Shown: piece after piece, positions 1 through 7,206 of the stretch
Position numbering within the stretch: position 1 is the stretch's first letter
How the letters are laid out: each line of letters starts with the position of its first letter
From: CAIKOD01 sp035505975
GTDB taxonomy: Archaea > Halobacteriota > Methanomicrobia > Methanomicrobiales > Methanospirillaceae
Direction of reading: 5' to 3'
DNA length: 29,189 nucleotides
Assembly (NCBI GenBank): GCA_035505975.1
Contig: DATJQJ010000001.1
Location: 1-29,189, forward strand
The notes under the pieces: generated by a model
Seen by the model: the letters and a program-made list of their open reading frames with translations, nothing else
Told to the model about the DNA's origin: nothing
Database searches by the model: none
Made by a program: the position numbers and the translations under genes

Positions 1-1326
1 GGCCAGGCCCATACCGGGACCGGGAAAACCGCAGCATACGGGGTACCGATGCTTGAGAAGGTCGACCCGAAAGACCGCCACGTCCAGGCCCTCGTGATGT
101 GCCCGACGAGAGAACTCGCGATCCAGGTGTCGGAAGAGCTCGCAAAACTTGCAAAATATCTCCACGGCGTCGTGATTATCCCCGTGTACGGGGGGCAGCC
201 CATCGAACGGCAGCTTGCAGCGCTCGATAAGGGCGTCCAGGTTGTCATCGGGACGCCGGGCAGGATCCTCGACCACCTGCACCGGAGGTCCATCGATCTC
301 TCGACGGTGCGTACGGTGGTGCTCGACGAAGCGGACGAGATGCTCGACATGGGGTTCCGTGACGATATCGGCGATATCCTGAACAGGATCCCGGAAAAAC
401 GCCAGACCGTTCTGTTCTCGGCGACGATGCCCCCGCCGATCATGGAACTTGCCAAGCGGTACCAGAGAAACCCGCAACTGGTCAAAGTCGTCCACGAGCA
501 GCTGACGGTCCCGACCGTCGAACAACTCTACTACGAAGTGCGGGAGAGCGATAAAATCGAAGCCCTTTGCAGGCTTATCGACCGGTACAACCCGAAATTA
601 TCCCTGGTCTTCTGCAATACCAAGCGCCGGGTCGACGAGGTCACCGGAAGGATGATCGCCCGTGGGTACTCGGCCGAGGGCCTCCATGGGGATATGACCC
701 AGGGACAGCGTGAACGGGTGATGGCCAGGTACCGCTCGGGGTCGATCGACCTGCTCATCGCGACCGATGTCGCGGCACGGGGTATCGATATCGAAGATAT
801 TGAAGCGGTATTTAATTTCGACGTCCCCCAGGACCCTGAATACTATATCCACCGGATAGGCAGGACCGGTCGTGCCGGCAAATCAGGCCGGTCATTCACG
901 TTCGTGTCGGGGAAGGAGATCTGGAAGCTCAGGGATATCCAGCGTTATTCCAAAGTCAGGATAAAGGCGGATTTCATCCCAAGCGACCGGGACCTCGAAG
1001 AGATCCGGGTTCTCCAGGTGCTCAACAAGGTCAGGCAGACGATCGAGAAAGAAGACCTCGACCTCTACCGTGTCCGGGCGCAGGAGATGATGGGAGAGGA
1101 GTACACGTCGCTCGATATCGCAGCGGCCCTGCTCTTCATGACCGACGAGGAGAAGTCGAGGACCCACGGGCCGGCCCCGCTGGCTCCTGAACCCGAAAGG
1201 AGCGAGAGGAACAACAGGCCCCCCAGGCGCCGGGAATCGTACCGGCCGCAGGGACAGCAGTCCAGGAACCGGCGGCCATCAAACAGACCGCAGGGCGATC
1301 GGGATCGAAGGTCATATAATCATTAA
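1..1326 (+). CDS. DEAD-box ATP-dependent RNA helicase, 5' end missing
   Basis: This is an ATP-dependent RNA helicase that unwinds RNA duplexes, probably in ribosome assembly or mRNA turnover. The frame is open from base 1, and the first codons read GQAHTGTGKT, the Walker A motif (motif I). The ATG at 49 is therefore internal and the gene starts outside the window. Later motifs come in order: PTREL (Ia), TPGR (Ib), VLDEADEMLD (II), SAT (III), RGIDIEDI (V) and HRIGRTGRAG (VI). The Q motif and N-terminus are absent. After the two RecA-like domains there is a C-terminal tail rich in Arg, Asn, Pro and Gln, typical of the RNA-binding tails of DeaD/CshA-like helicases. The stop is TAA, followed by a six-T run at 1333-1338 that may end transcription. 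Seen: motifs and truncation. Inferred: the exact RNA target. Confidence 0.96.
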   Translation, partial: GQAHTGTGKTAAYGVPMLEKVDPKDRHVQALVMCPTRELAIQVSEELAKLAKYLHGVVIIPVYGGQPIERQLAALDKGVQVVIGTPGRILDHLHRRSIDLSTVRTVVLDEADEMLDMGFRDDIGDILNRIPEKRQTVLFSATMPPPIMELAKRYQRNPQLVKVVHEQLTVPTVEQLYYEVRESDKIEALCRLIDRYNPKLSLVFCNTKRRVDEVTGRMIARGYSAEGLHGDMTQGQRERVMARYRSGSIDLLIATDVAARGIDIEDIEAVFNFDVPQDPEYYIHRIGRTGRAGKSGRSFTFVSGKEIWKLRDIQRYSKVRIKADFIPSDRDLEEIRVLQVLNKVRQTIEKEDLDLYRVRAQEMMGEEYTSLDIAAALLFMTDEEKSRTHGPAPLAPEPERSERNNRPPRRRESYRPQGQQSRNRRPSNRPQGDRDRRSYNH

Positions 1327-1422
1327 TTCCCGTTTTTTCCCCGAATCAGTAATTATTTAATCCATCCGTGCCCAATTATTGTAGAGAAATACGGACTGGA
1401 TTATGGCGGTCCGTGGTGCCCG

Positions 1423-3087
1423 ATGATTAGTGTTCTCCTTGTCCACGACAACACCGACCAGATAGACACGACAAGGATGTATCTGGAACGGATGGGCGAA
1501 GTCCGTGTCGATACGGCGACATCGACCAAGCAGGCACTCGAAATCCTGAAAAATCGGACCTACGATGTGATCGTCTCCTATTACCATTTTCCCGAGGTGA
1601 ACGGTGTCGAATTCCTCGCCGACATGAACGGGGTGGAATTCTTAAAATACATCAAACAGGCCGGGAACACCACTCCTTTTATCCTGTATCTGAGGACCCA
1701 GGGCAACAAGATCGTCATCGGGGATATCAATTACGCGAGCGAGATGGTGGTCGGACCGAGGACCCCCCTCACCGAACTCCGCGACCTCATCAAACAGGCA
1801 GTGCTGCGGAAGAGAGCGGAACGCGAACAGAACGCCAGGTTCGAGATGCTGAATGCCCTCCTCTCGTCAACGCCCCTCGCGATCGCCCGTGTGAGGGGCG
1901 GCAGGATCGAGTGGGTAAACACCCCGATCTCCGCCCTCCTCGGGTACGGCGAGGGAGAACTCCTCGATAAAGAAGTTGCCTCCCTGTTCCCTGGCCGGGA
2001 AGAATTCGACCGTGCGTGCAGGGAATTGTCGATCAGGATCGACGCACAGGGATGGGGCATCACCGATACGCTCCTTAAGAGGAAGGACGGCTCGACGATC
2101 GAAGGCAGGGTACGGCAGAAGGCGTCGGACCAGGGCGACCAGTCGAAAGGGGAGATCTTCGTGTTCGAGGACACGAGCGAGAGCTCGCGCATGGCAGAAG
2201 CCTTAAAGCAGAGCGAACTGAAGTACCAGGAGCTCCTGAAGGACACGACGAGCATCGTGATGAAAGTCGATACTTTGGGAAACATCACCTTCTTTAACAA
2301 GGCCGCCCAGTCGTTTTTCGGGTGGTCGGCAGCCGAAATTGCCGGGAAAAGCATTATCGGCACCATTGTATCCCCGTCCTCCCATACGGCCCGCGAGGTG
2401 GTTGGAATGGTAGGCGACCTCATCCGCCCCGGCAGCGAGGGTGCCCTCCACATCAATGAAAATATCCTCAGAGGAGGCGAACCTGTCTGGATCGCCTGGA
2501 CCAATAAACCGATCCGCGACGAATCGGGCCGGATATCAGAGATCCTCTGTATAGGAAACGATATTACCGATCACTCCACCCACGACCGCGTGCGGATGAG
2601 CATGGCGATGTGGAAGGACAAGGTGATCGCCGGAACCGACGTCGCCGAGGACGTCTTTGAATCAGCATTCAACATCGGCATGGAAATCGCCCGTGAAGGC
2701 AGGGAGGGAAAACCGGTCGGTACGGCGTTCATCATCGGCGATGCCGATAACGTCCTCACGAAGTCAAGGCAGCTCATCCTCAACCCGTTCGAGGGCCATG
2801 CCCAGGAGAGCAGGATGATCACGAACCCCGAGATCCGCGAGATGATCAAGGAACTGGCCCAGCTCGACGGGGCTTTTGTAGTCCGGGGAAACGGCCTTAT
2901 CGAGGCCGGTGCCCGCCAGATCACGATCGAGATGAGCAATGTCCAGCTTCCAAAGGGCCTCGGAACCCGGCACTCATCGGTAGCGGGTATCACCCAGGTC
3001 ACCAATGCAATCGGGATCGTCGTATCCCAGAGCGGCGGTAAGATCTCGATTTTCCGGAACGGAAGGATCGTGCAGGAGATCTCATAG
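1423..3087 (+). CDS. Degenerate receiver-PAS-PAS-diadenylate cyclase (DAC/DisA_N) fusion
   Basis: Probable multidomain c-di-AMP synthase of 554 residues. Residues 1-125 resemble a response-regulator receiver, but the usual phospho-acceptor position in DVIVSxYHFP is Tyr53 instead of Asp, and the acidic pair near the N-terminus reads HDN. Two PAS domains follow (about 135-250 and 260-385). Residues 395-554 match the DAC domain (DisA_N, COG1624): EIAREGREGKPVGTAF, then DGAF at 482-485, then GTRHSSVAGIT at 514-524 and a C-terminal SGGKISIFRNGRI. DGA and RH belong to the two catalytic motifs. The third residue of the bacterial RHR motif is Ser here. Nine codons are duplicated inside the receiver (NGVEFLADM then NGVEFLKYI). 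No membrane helix is seen, so it should be cytosolic. The promoter is probably the TATA-like TTATTTAA at 1353-1360, and GGTG lies four bases before the ATG. The activity is inferred from family motifs. Confidence 0.85.
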   Translation: MISVLLVHDNTDQIDTTRMYLERMGEVRVDTATSTKQALEILKNRTYDVIVSYYHFPEVNGVEFLADMNGVEFLKYIKQAGNTTPFILYLRTQGNKIVIGDINYASEMVVGPRTPLTELRDLIKQAVLRKRAEREQNARFEMLNALLSSTPLAIARVRGGRIEWVNTPISALLGYGEGELLDKEVASLFPGREEFDRACRELSIRIDAQGWGITDTLLKRKDGSTIEGRVRQKASDQGDQSKGEIFVFEDTSESSRMAEALKQSELKYQELLKDTTSIVMKVDTLGNITFFNKAAQSFFGWSAAEIAGKSIIGTIVSPSSHTAREVVGMVGDLIRPGSEGALHINENILRGGEPVWIAWTNKPIRDESGRISEILCIGNDITDHSTHDRVRMSMAMWKDKVIAGTDVAEDVFESAFNIGMEIAREGREGKPVGTAFIIGDADNVLTKSRQLILNPFEGHAQESRMITNPEIREMIKELAQLDGAFVVRGNGLIEAGARQITIEMSNVQLPKGLGTRHSSVAGITQVTNAIGIVVSQSGGKISIFRNGRIVQEIS

Positions 3088-3141
3088 GATTCAGGATTCC
3101 ATGGCCCGGACCAGCTTCAGTCAACAACTGATTCCGGAGAG

Positions 3142-3176
3142 CCCTGGTCCAGGCTTCCGGACCGTCTGCACCAGGG
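3142..3176. repeat. Inverted repeat downstream of the cyclase gene
   Basis: CCCTGGT (3142-3148) pairs with ACCAGGG (3170-3176). An alternative inner stem is GGTCC (3146-3150) with GGACC (3159-3163). It lies 55 bases after the cyclase stop and could fold in the 3' end of that mRNA. There is no T-run directly after it, so it is not a classical terminator. The rest of 3088-3317 shows no gene. Confidence 0.4.
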
Positions 3177-3317
3177 TGAGAATGGGATCGCGTAGCATGG
3201 AGCGTCCCAAAATACTGCACCTGTTAAATCCAATAATTACCCGTTTTTTGCATAAAGAATAACATATCTTGGGAATTTTTTGATTTGGCGAATTTTAAAA
3301 TGAGGCCTTGTTTTTTA

Positions 3318-3352
3318 TACTAGATGCACTAACTAGTACATGCAGTATATAA
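3318..3352 (+). promoter_or_regulatory. Promoter with inverted repeat upstream of the small zinc-ribbon gene
   Basis: TACTAG (3318-3323) and CTAGTA (3333-3338) form a 6-bp inverted repeat with a 9-base spacer, directly before the TATA box AGTATATAAA (3343-3352). A start site about 25 bases after this TATA box falls at the ATG at 3373, suggesting a leaderless transcript. The inverted repeat sits where an activator or TFB-interacting factor would bind. Inference from position only. Confidence 0.45.
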
Positions 3353-3372
3353 AACCTGCACGAGTTAATCAA

Positions 3373-3543
3373 ATGAATGAGAGAAGAAGTTACGGTAGCC
3401 CAAGGAATTATGGCCCCCGTGAGATGACAAAGACAGTCTGTTCAGATTGTGGTAAGGAATGTGAAGTGCCCTTCAAACCGACAGAAGGGAGACCAGTTTA
3501 TTGCCAGGAATGCCTTCCTAAACACAGGAAACCCCGGTACTAA
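3373..3543 (+). CDS. Small CxxC zinc-ribbon protein
   Basis: A 56-residue protein with a basic, Arg/Tyr/Gly-rich N-terminus followed by one zinc ribbon, CSDCGKECEVPF then YCQECLPKHRK. Two CxxC knuckles about 20 residues apart are expected to bind one zinc ion. Similar small CxxC proteins are widespread in methanogens and have no assigned reaction. A role in binding RNA or protein is possible but is not shown by the sequence. An ATG at 3340 is in frame and would add 11 residues. The ATG at 3373 is preferred because it lies at the start site expected from the TATA box at 3343-3352. The gene stands alone with its own promoter and a strong poly-T end, so it is probably well expressed. Confidence 0.8.
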   Translation: MNERRSYGSPRNYGPREMTKTVCSDCGKECEVPFKPTEGRPVYCQECLPKHRKPRY

Positions 3544-3544
3544 C

Positions 3545-3553
3545 TTTTTTTTT
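3545..3553 (+). terminator. Poly-T terminator
   Basis: Nine T residues start one base after the TAA of the small zinc-ribbon gene. Archaeal RNA polymerase terminates at such T-runs without needing a hairpin. Confidence 0.7.
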
Positions 3554-3827
3554 CGAGTATTATCCCTGCACCGTCTGAATAATCCGGCTATTTTACGTTC
3601 ACAGCCGTCATCAGGCGATTATCAAGCGACTCCTGGAGTCCTCGACCGCTGCTGTACCCGGTGAATCTGTCAGGTTAGACAGCGAATAGTCAGATACCGT
3701 CGTTGTCTTTGGGAACCCGACAACAGCAGGAGACTGGAGGGATCAGGAGGCAATATCCGAAAAGACCGGTGGAAAAAGAACCAGGCCTCTATTAAATTCC
3801 CCATCCTTCCTGAAGTGTTCATGTAAC

Positions 3828-3995
3828 CAGGAGGGGGTTCACCCTTCCCTGTCTAACCCCCTTGGGATAGTTCGGGACAGGTCCGCTTCCTGGGAAGCGG
3901 GAATTCATCGGTCACTTTACAATTCCAATCGCAACCCGGGTCGCCACAGCGGCGGGGCAGAGCCCCTGGAACGTTCGATCATCTCAATTTTCATG
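3828..3995 (+). repeat. Dispersed GC-rich repeat, copy A
   Basis: First of three related copies in this window. It opens with CAGGAGGGGGTTCACC (3828-3843) and ends with TCGCAACC, GGGTCGCC, GGCGGGGCAGAGCCCC and a final ATTTTCA (3929 to about 3993). The GGGGC/GCCCC pair forms a short hairpin. Inside lies a perfect palindrome, CCGCTTCC-TG-GGAAGCGG (3883-3900). The rest of the 553-base gap between the zinc-ribbon gene and pstS holds an inverted repeat GTTGTC/GACAAC (3702-3707, 3719-3724) and A-runs at 4064-4070 and 4075-4080, which are T-runs for the end of pstS transcription. No credible gene is seen in the gap. Confidence 0.6.
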
Positions 3996-4096
3996 TTAAG
4001 GCCGTCAGGAACGGAGAACATGAGGGAATGAAACGGCAGCGTGAAAACCGGATGTCAATACGGAAAAAAAGGGGAAAAAATTTCTCTGGCTGGTTA

Positions 4097-5065
4097 TTAC
4101 TTCAGGGGTGTCGCATTCGGGAGCGGGACAAATCCCTGGGCTGCCACGATCTTCTGTCCGTCAGTACTCAGGATGTAGTTGATGTAATCCCTGGTAAGTC
4201 CTGTAGGCTGCCCGTTCGTGATCATGTAGAGATACCGGGACAGGGGGTACGATTTGTCGAGGACCGTTGCTACGGACGGGGTGATGAGGGTGCCGTTAAC
4301 GTTGATCTTCAGCTGCTTGATTGTCGGGTCATTGAACCCGAGGCCTGTATAACCGATTGCTCCCGGTGTCTGGCCGACCGATTGTTCGATAGCACCGTTC
4401 GAATTCTTCTCAAACATCGTGCTGACATAATTCTTACCCTTCATTACGGTGTCGGTAAAGAACGTCCGGCTTCCCGACGCACTGTCTCTTCCAATCACTA
4501 CGATCGCCATGTCCTTGCCGCCGACGTCCTTCCAGTTCGTGATCGTCCCGTTATAGATGTTCTGGAGCTGGGCAAGCGATAGCGAATTCACGGGGTTATT
4601 GTTTGCATTGACAATAATCGTCAGCCCGTCGAGTGAGACCGGTGTAATGACGAATCCCGGATATTTTGCCATTTCAGCGGGGGTAACTTCACGCGACGAC
4701 ATGCCGATATCCACGGTCTTCTCTCCGATTGCCTGTACTCCGACACCCGATCCCCCTCCGGAGACCTGGATATTGGCGTTCGGGTTCAATTTAAGAAAAG
4801 CGTCGGCAGCTGCCTGCGCTATCGGCAACACGGTGGTCGAGCCCGTGACCTTGATCGTTCCTGATGACGGTGCCGTACCTGGTGCAGTAGTTGCTGCCGG
4901 AGTGACAGATGGTACTACCGGAGTACTGGCGACGGTGGTCGGCACGTTCGTAGTCTGGGACGGTGTACCGGTGCCTGAAGTGCATCCGGCGATGAGGATC
5001 ATACCGATAAGCAGGCCGGCAAGAGCAAGGCCTGCTATTCCAAGTTTCTTGTTCAGTTTTACCAT
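4097..5065 (-). CDS. pstS: PstS phosphate-binding lipoprotein
   Basis: Extracytoplasmic phosphate-binding component of the Pst ABC importer (322 residues). The N-terminus is a lipoprotein signal: basic KLNKK, a hydrophobic stretch, then the lipobox LIAGC with Cys28. A Ser/Thr/Pro-rich linker (about 29-68) precedes the binding domain. Phosphate-contacting motifs typical of PstS are visible: GSTTVLPIAQ, SGGGSGVGVQ and GRDSASGSRTFF. It lies 244 bases downstream of the ArsC-like gene on the same strand and has its own promoter with the same palindrome found upstream of pstCA, so it is probably induced together with the transporter when phosphate is low. The ATG at 5065 has no clear Shine-Dalgarno site. 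Its product should deliver phosphate to PstCA-PstB. Confidence 0.95.
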   Translation of the reverse strand: MVKLNKKLGIAGLALAGLLIGMILIAGCTSGTGTPSQTTNVPTTVASTPVVPSVTPAATTAPGTAPSSGTIKVTGSTTVLPIAQAAADAFLKLNPNANIQVSGGGSGVGVQAIGEKTVDIGMSSREVTPAEMAKYPGFVITPVSLDGLTIIVNANNNPVNSLSLAQLQNIYNGTITNWKDVGGKDMAIVVIGRDSASGSRTFFTDTVMKGKNYVSTMFEKNSNGAIEQSVGQTPGAIGYTGLGFNDPTIKQLKINVNGTLITPSVATVLDKSYPLSRYLYMITNGQPTGLTRDYINYILSTDGQKIVAAQGFVPLPNATPLK

Positions 5066-5093
5066 GGTGGTCTGTTTAAAAAATGGGATCGAA

Positions 5094-5146
5094 CTCTATA
5101 TGCTATTTCCTGATAGATTATATATATCGATCTATACATTATAGAG
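5094..5146 (-). promoter_or_regulatory. pstS promoter with palindromic Pho-type operator
   Basis: On the plus strand ATAGAT (5113-5118) and ATCTAT (5130-5135) form an inverted repeat with an 11-base spacer. Read in the pstS direction, the right half overlaps the TATA box TATATATAA. The palindrome lies 48 bases upstream of the pstS ATG. Further half sites CTCTAT (5094-5099) and ATAGAG (5141-5146) flank it symmetrically. The same arrangement occurs at 9265-9306. The regulator is not proven. Confidence 0.65.
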
Positions 5147-5309
5147 TCTACGATTATATTGATCATTATCATATTTTTCAGACATTATAAAGTGATCCGG
5201 AAATGAAAATAGGTCGCTCTGATATTGGGCGAACCATGAAAAAAGATGAAGAAATTGCGATTCGCACGATATTGGCAAAGTCAACTTTTTTTAGTCGGGA
5301 TAGGTCCTG

Positions 5310-5738
5310 TTACCTGTTCCCGAACTGCAAAACGAGCCATGCCCTGATATCGTCTCTTAATCTCCGGAAGTTCCTGAGGATTGTCTCTTCGTCGGCCCCC
5401 ATCTCGGTTACCGCCGGGAAATTTTCATGGATATGGATGCCGTTTCCGGGAAGGTACCGGGTGAAGGTAGGGCAACTTGAATCGCAGAGGGTAACGATAT
5501 AATCAAAACTCTTTCCTTTAAATTCGGTAACCGATTTGGAACGGTGTCCCGTTGTATCGATCCCGGATTCCTGTAAGACCTTCAGTGCATAGGGACTGAT
5601 TCCTCCGGATGCGACCCCTGCACTGTGTACTTCGTACCTGTCCCCGTACAGGTCTCTCATGAGCCCTTCTGCTATCTGAGAGCGTACCGAATTATAACTG
5701 CAGAGGAAAATGATAGATTTCCTGGTGTTTGGGTCCAT
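5310..5738 (-). CDS. Low-molecular-weight phosphatase / arsenate reductase (ArsC-like)
   Basis: A 142-residue protein of the low-molecular-weight tyrosine phosphatase fold. The phosphate-binding loop CSYNSVRS near the N-terminus fits CX5R, with Cys13 as nucleophile and Arg19. Thioredoxin-type arsenate reductases of this fold carry extra redox cysteines, and here two sit in VTLCDSSCPTF, which favours arsenate reductase over a pure phosphatase. It is 34 bases downstream of phoU and is probably the last gene of the pstCA-pstB-phoU transcript. Pst transporters also take up arsenate, so a reductase here would make sense. Dephosphorylation of a protein in phosphate signalling is the alternative. 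The sequence cannot decide between the two. Confidence 0.82.
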   Translation of the reverse strand: MDPNTRKSIIFLCSYNSVRSQIAEGLMRDLYGDRYEVHSAGVASGGISPYALKVLQESGIDTTGHRSKSVTEFKGKSFDYIVTLCDSSCPTFTRYLPGNGIHIHENFPAVTEMGADEETILRNFRRLRDDIRAWLVLQFGNR

Positions 5739-5772
5739 TGCCGGAAAACCAATAAAATACCCGTCGATGCTT

Positions 5773-6423
5773 CTATTTGATCTCGATGCGTTCCCCGGTC
5801 TGCATGTAGTACACTTTCTCGGCTATCTTACATGCATGGTCTGCACAGCGTTCGAGGTACCTGACGATCATGACATAATAGATGCAACGGCTGATGGTGC
5901 CGGGGTCTTCCATCATATAGGTCAGGCACTCCCGGAAGATCGAGGCCCGGAGCGAATCGACCACGTCGTCGCGTTTCGACATGCCTTCGATGAGCCCGAT
6001 ATCCTCCTGCTCGTACGAGAGGATCGCATCGTCTATCATCGAGATGACGAGTTCGCTCATGTGGGGGATGCTGATGAAATTCCCGATAACAGGCTGTTCA
6101 AATATCTCCCGTACGGTGTTGGCGATGTCCTTCCCATAACGGCCGATCCTCATCGAATCGTTCACTACCTGGAGTGCGCACGCCAGGCTCCTCATGTCCT
6201 TTGCCACGGGCTGGTAAATCGCTATCATCTGGAAAATATGCTCCTCCATTGTCGCGTGCCGGTCGTTCAGCTCAGATTTTCTCGCCTTCACTTCTGCTGC
6301 AAGAGTCTCGTCATCGGTTACGAGGGCTTTCATCGAATCGGAAAGCATATCCCTGGCAAGATGTGCCATTTCAATGACATCGCTTTTCATCAGTCCAATC
6401 TCATCATGAAATTTGTCAGACAT
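5773..6423 (-). CDS. phoU: PhoU phosphate transport regulator
   Basis: Cytosolic PhoU protein of 216 residues, the usual family length, built from two similar three-helix bundles. The conserved metal-cluster motif of the second bundle appears as RYLERCADHACKIAEKVYY near residue 190, and the corresponding first-repeat region is DSMRIGRYGKDIANTV. In bacteria PhoU restrains the Pst transporter and relays phosphate status. Archaea usually lack the PhoR kinase, so here it probably acts on the PstB ATPase or on the AbrB-PhoU regulator. It starts nine bases after pstB ends and is surely in the same transcript. Confidence 0.93.
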   Translation of the reverse strand: MSDKFHDEIGLMKSDVIEMAHLARDMLSDSMKALVTDDETLAAEVKARKSELNDRHATMEEHIFQMIAIYQPVAKDMRSLACALQVVNDSMRIGRYGKDIANTVREIFEQPVIGNFISIPHMSELVISMIDDAILSYEQEDIGLIEGMSKRDDVVDSLRASIFRECLTYMMEDPGTISRCIYYVMIVRYLERCADHACKIAEKVYYMQTGERIEIK

Positions 6424-6432
6424 GGTTGCACC

Positions 6433-7206
6433 TTATCCGAATCTTCCCGTAATGTAGTTCTCAGTGACCTGCTCCCGCGGATGCTCGAAGATCTGCCGGG
6501 TATCACCGTATTCCACCAGTTCCCCGAGATACATAAGACCGGTAAAATCGCTCACCCTCGACGCCTGCTGCATGTTATGGGTGACGATGACGACCGTATA
6601 ATCCCGTTTCAACTCGTCGATCAGGCACTCGATCTTGGCCGTGGCGATGGGGTCGAGCGCCGAACAGGGTTCGTCCATCAGGATCACCTCGGGTCCGACG
6701 GCGAGGGTCCTTGCGATGCAAAGCCTCTGCTGCTGGCCACCCGACAGGCCCATGGCGGATTCGTGGAGACGGTCCCTGACTTCATCCCACAAAGCCGCAC
6801 TTTTCAGGCTTTTTTCGACGATCGCATCGAGTTTTTTCGTATCTTTCATGCCATGGACTTTCGGGCCGTAGGCGATGTTTTCGTAAATCGATTTCGGGAA
6901 CGGGTTCGGCCTCTGGAAGACCATGCCGATCTCTTTCCTTACGGCCACGGGGTCGACCCCGGGAGCGTAAATATTCTTTCCGTGGAAATTGACCGCGCCG
7001 TCGATCCGGCATGATTCGACGAGATCGTTCATGCGGTTGAAACAGCGGAGAAGGGTCGATTTTCCGCACCCGGAGGGTCCGATCAGTGCCGTTACCCTCT
7101 TATCAGCTATGCTCATCGTGACGTCGCGGAGTGCGATCGTCCCGCCGTACCAGAGGTTTAAGTTCTCCACTGCGATGATATGTCCGTTTCCTGTCATGAT
7201 CACCAT
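6433..7206 (-). CDS. pstB: PstB phosphate ABC transporter ATPase
   Basis: ATP-hydrolysing subunit of the Pst importer (257 residues, normal length). Visible motifs are Walker A GPSGCGKST (about 43-51), a Q-loop in GMVFQRPNPFPKS, the signature LSGGQQQR, Walker B VILMDEPCSALDP and the switch histidine in VIVTHNM. PNPFPKSIYENIAYGPKVHG is characteristic of PstB among ABC ATPases. The ATG at 7206 overlaps the end of pstCA by seven bases, which suggests translational coupling. A second ATG three codons later is also possible. Confidence 0.96.
   Translation of the reverse strand: MVIMTGNGHIIAVENLNLWYGGTIALRDVTMSIADKRVTALIGPSGCGKSTLLRCFNRMNDLVESCRIDGAVNFHGKNIYAPGVDPVAVRKEIGMVFQRPNPFPKSIYENIAYGPKVHGMKDTKKLDAIVEKSLKSAALWDEVRDRLHESAMGLSGGQQQRLCIARTLAVGPEVILMDEPCSALDPIATAKIECLIDELKRDYTVVIVTHNMQQASRVSDFTGLMYLGELVEYGDTRQIFEHPREQVTENYITGRFG

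Noticed and set aside
3545..4090. tRNA, small RNA or CRISPR in the large gap
   Set aside because: No cloverleaf with a T-loop GGTTCGAATC-type core, and no regularly spaced direct repeats. GGTTC at 3836-3840 belongs to the dispersed repeat.
4028..4582. Plus-strand open frame of 184 codons
   Set aside because: Antisense to the 3' half of pstS. No recognisable content.
5203..5502. Possible small gene (99 codons) in the gap between pstS and the ArsC-like gene
   Set aside because: Its second half is antisense to the ArsC-like gene, there is no good ribosome binding site, and the translation shows no domain.
5710..7014. Long plus-strand open frame of 434 codons
   Set aside because: It is antisense to phoU and pstB, both of which have clear family motifs, and its own translation shows no domain. 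A shadow of GC-biased third positions.
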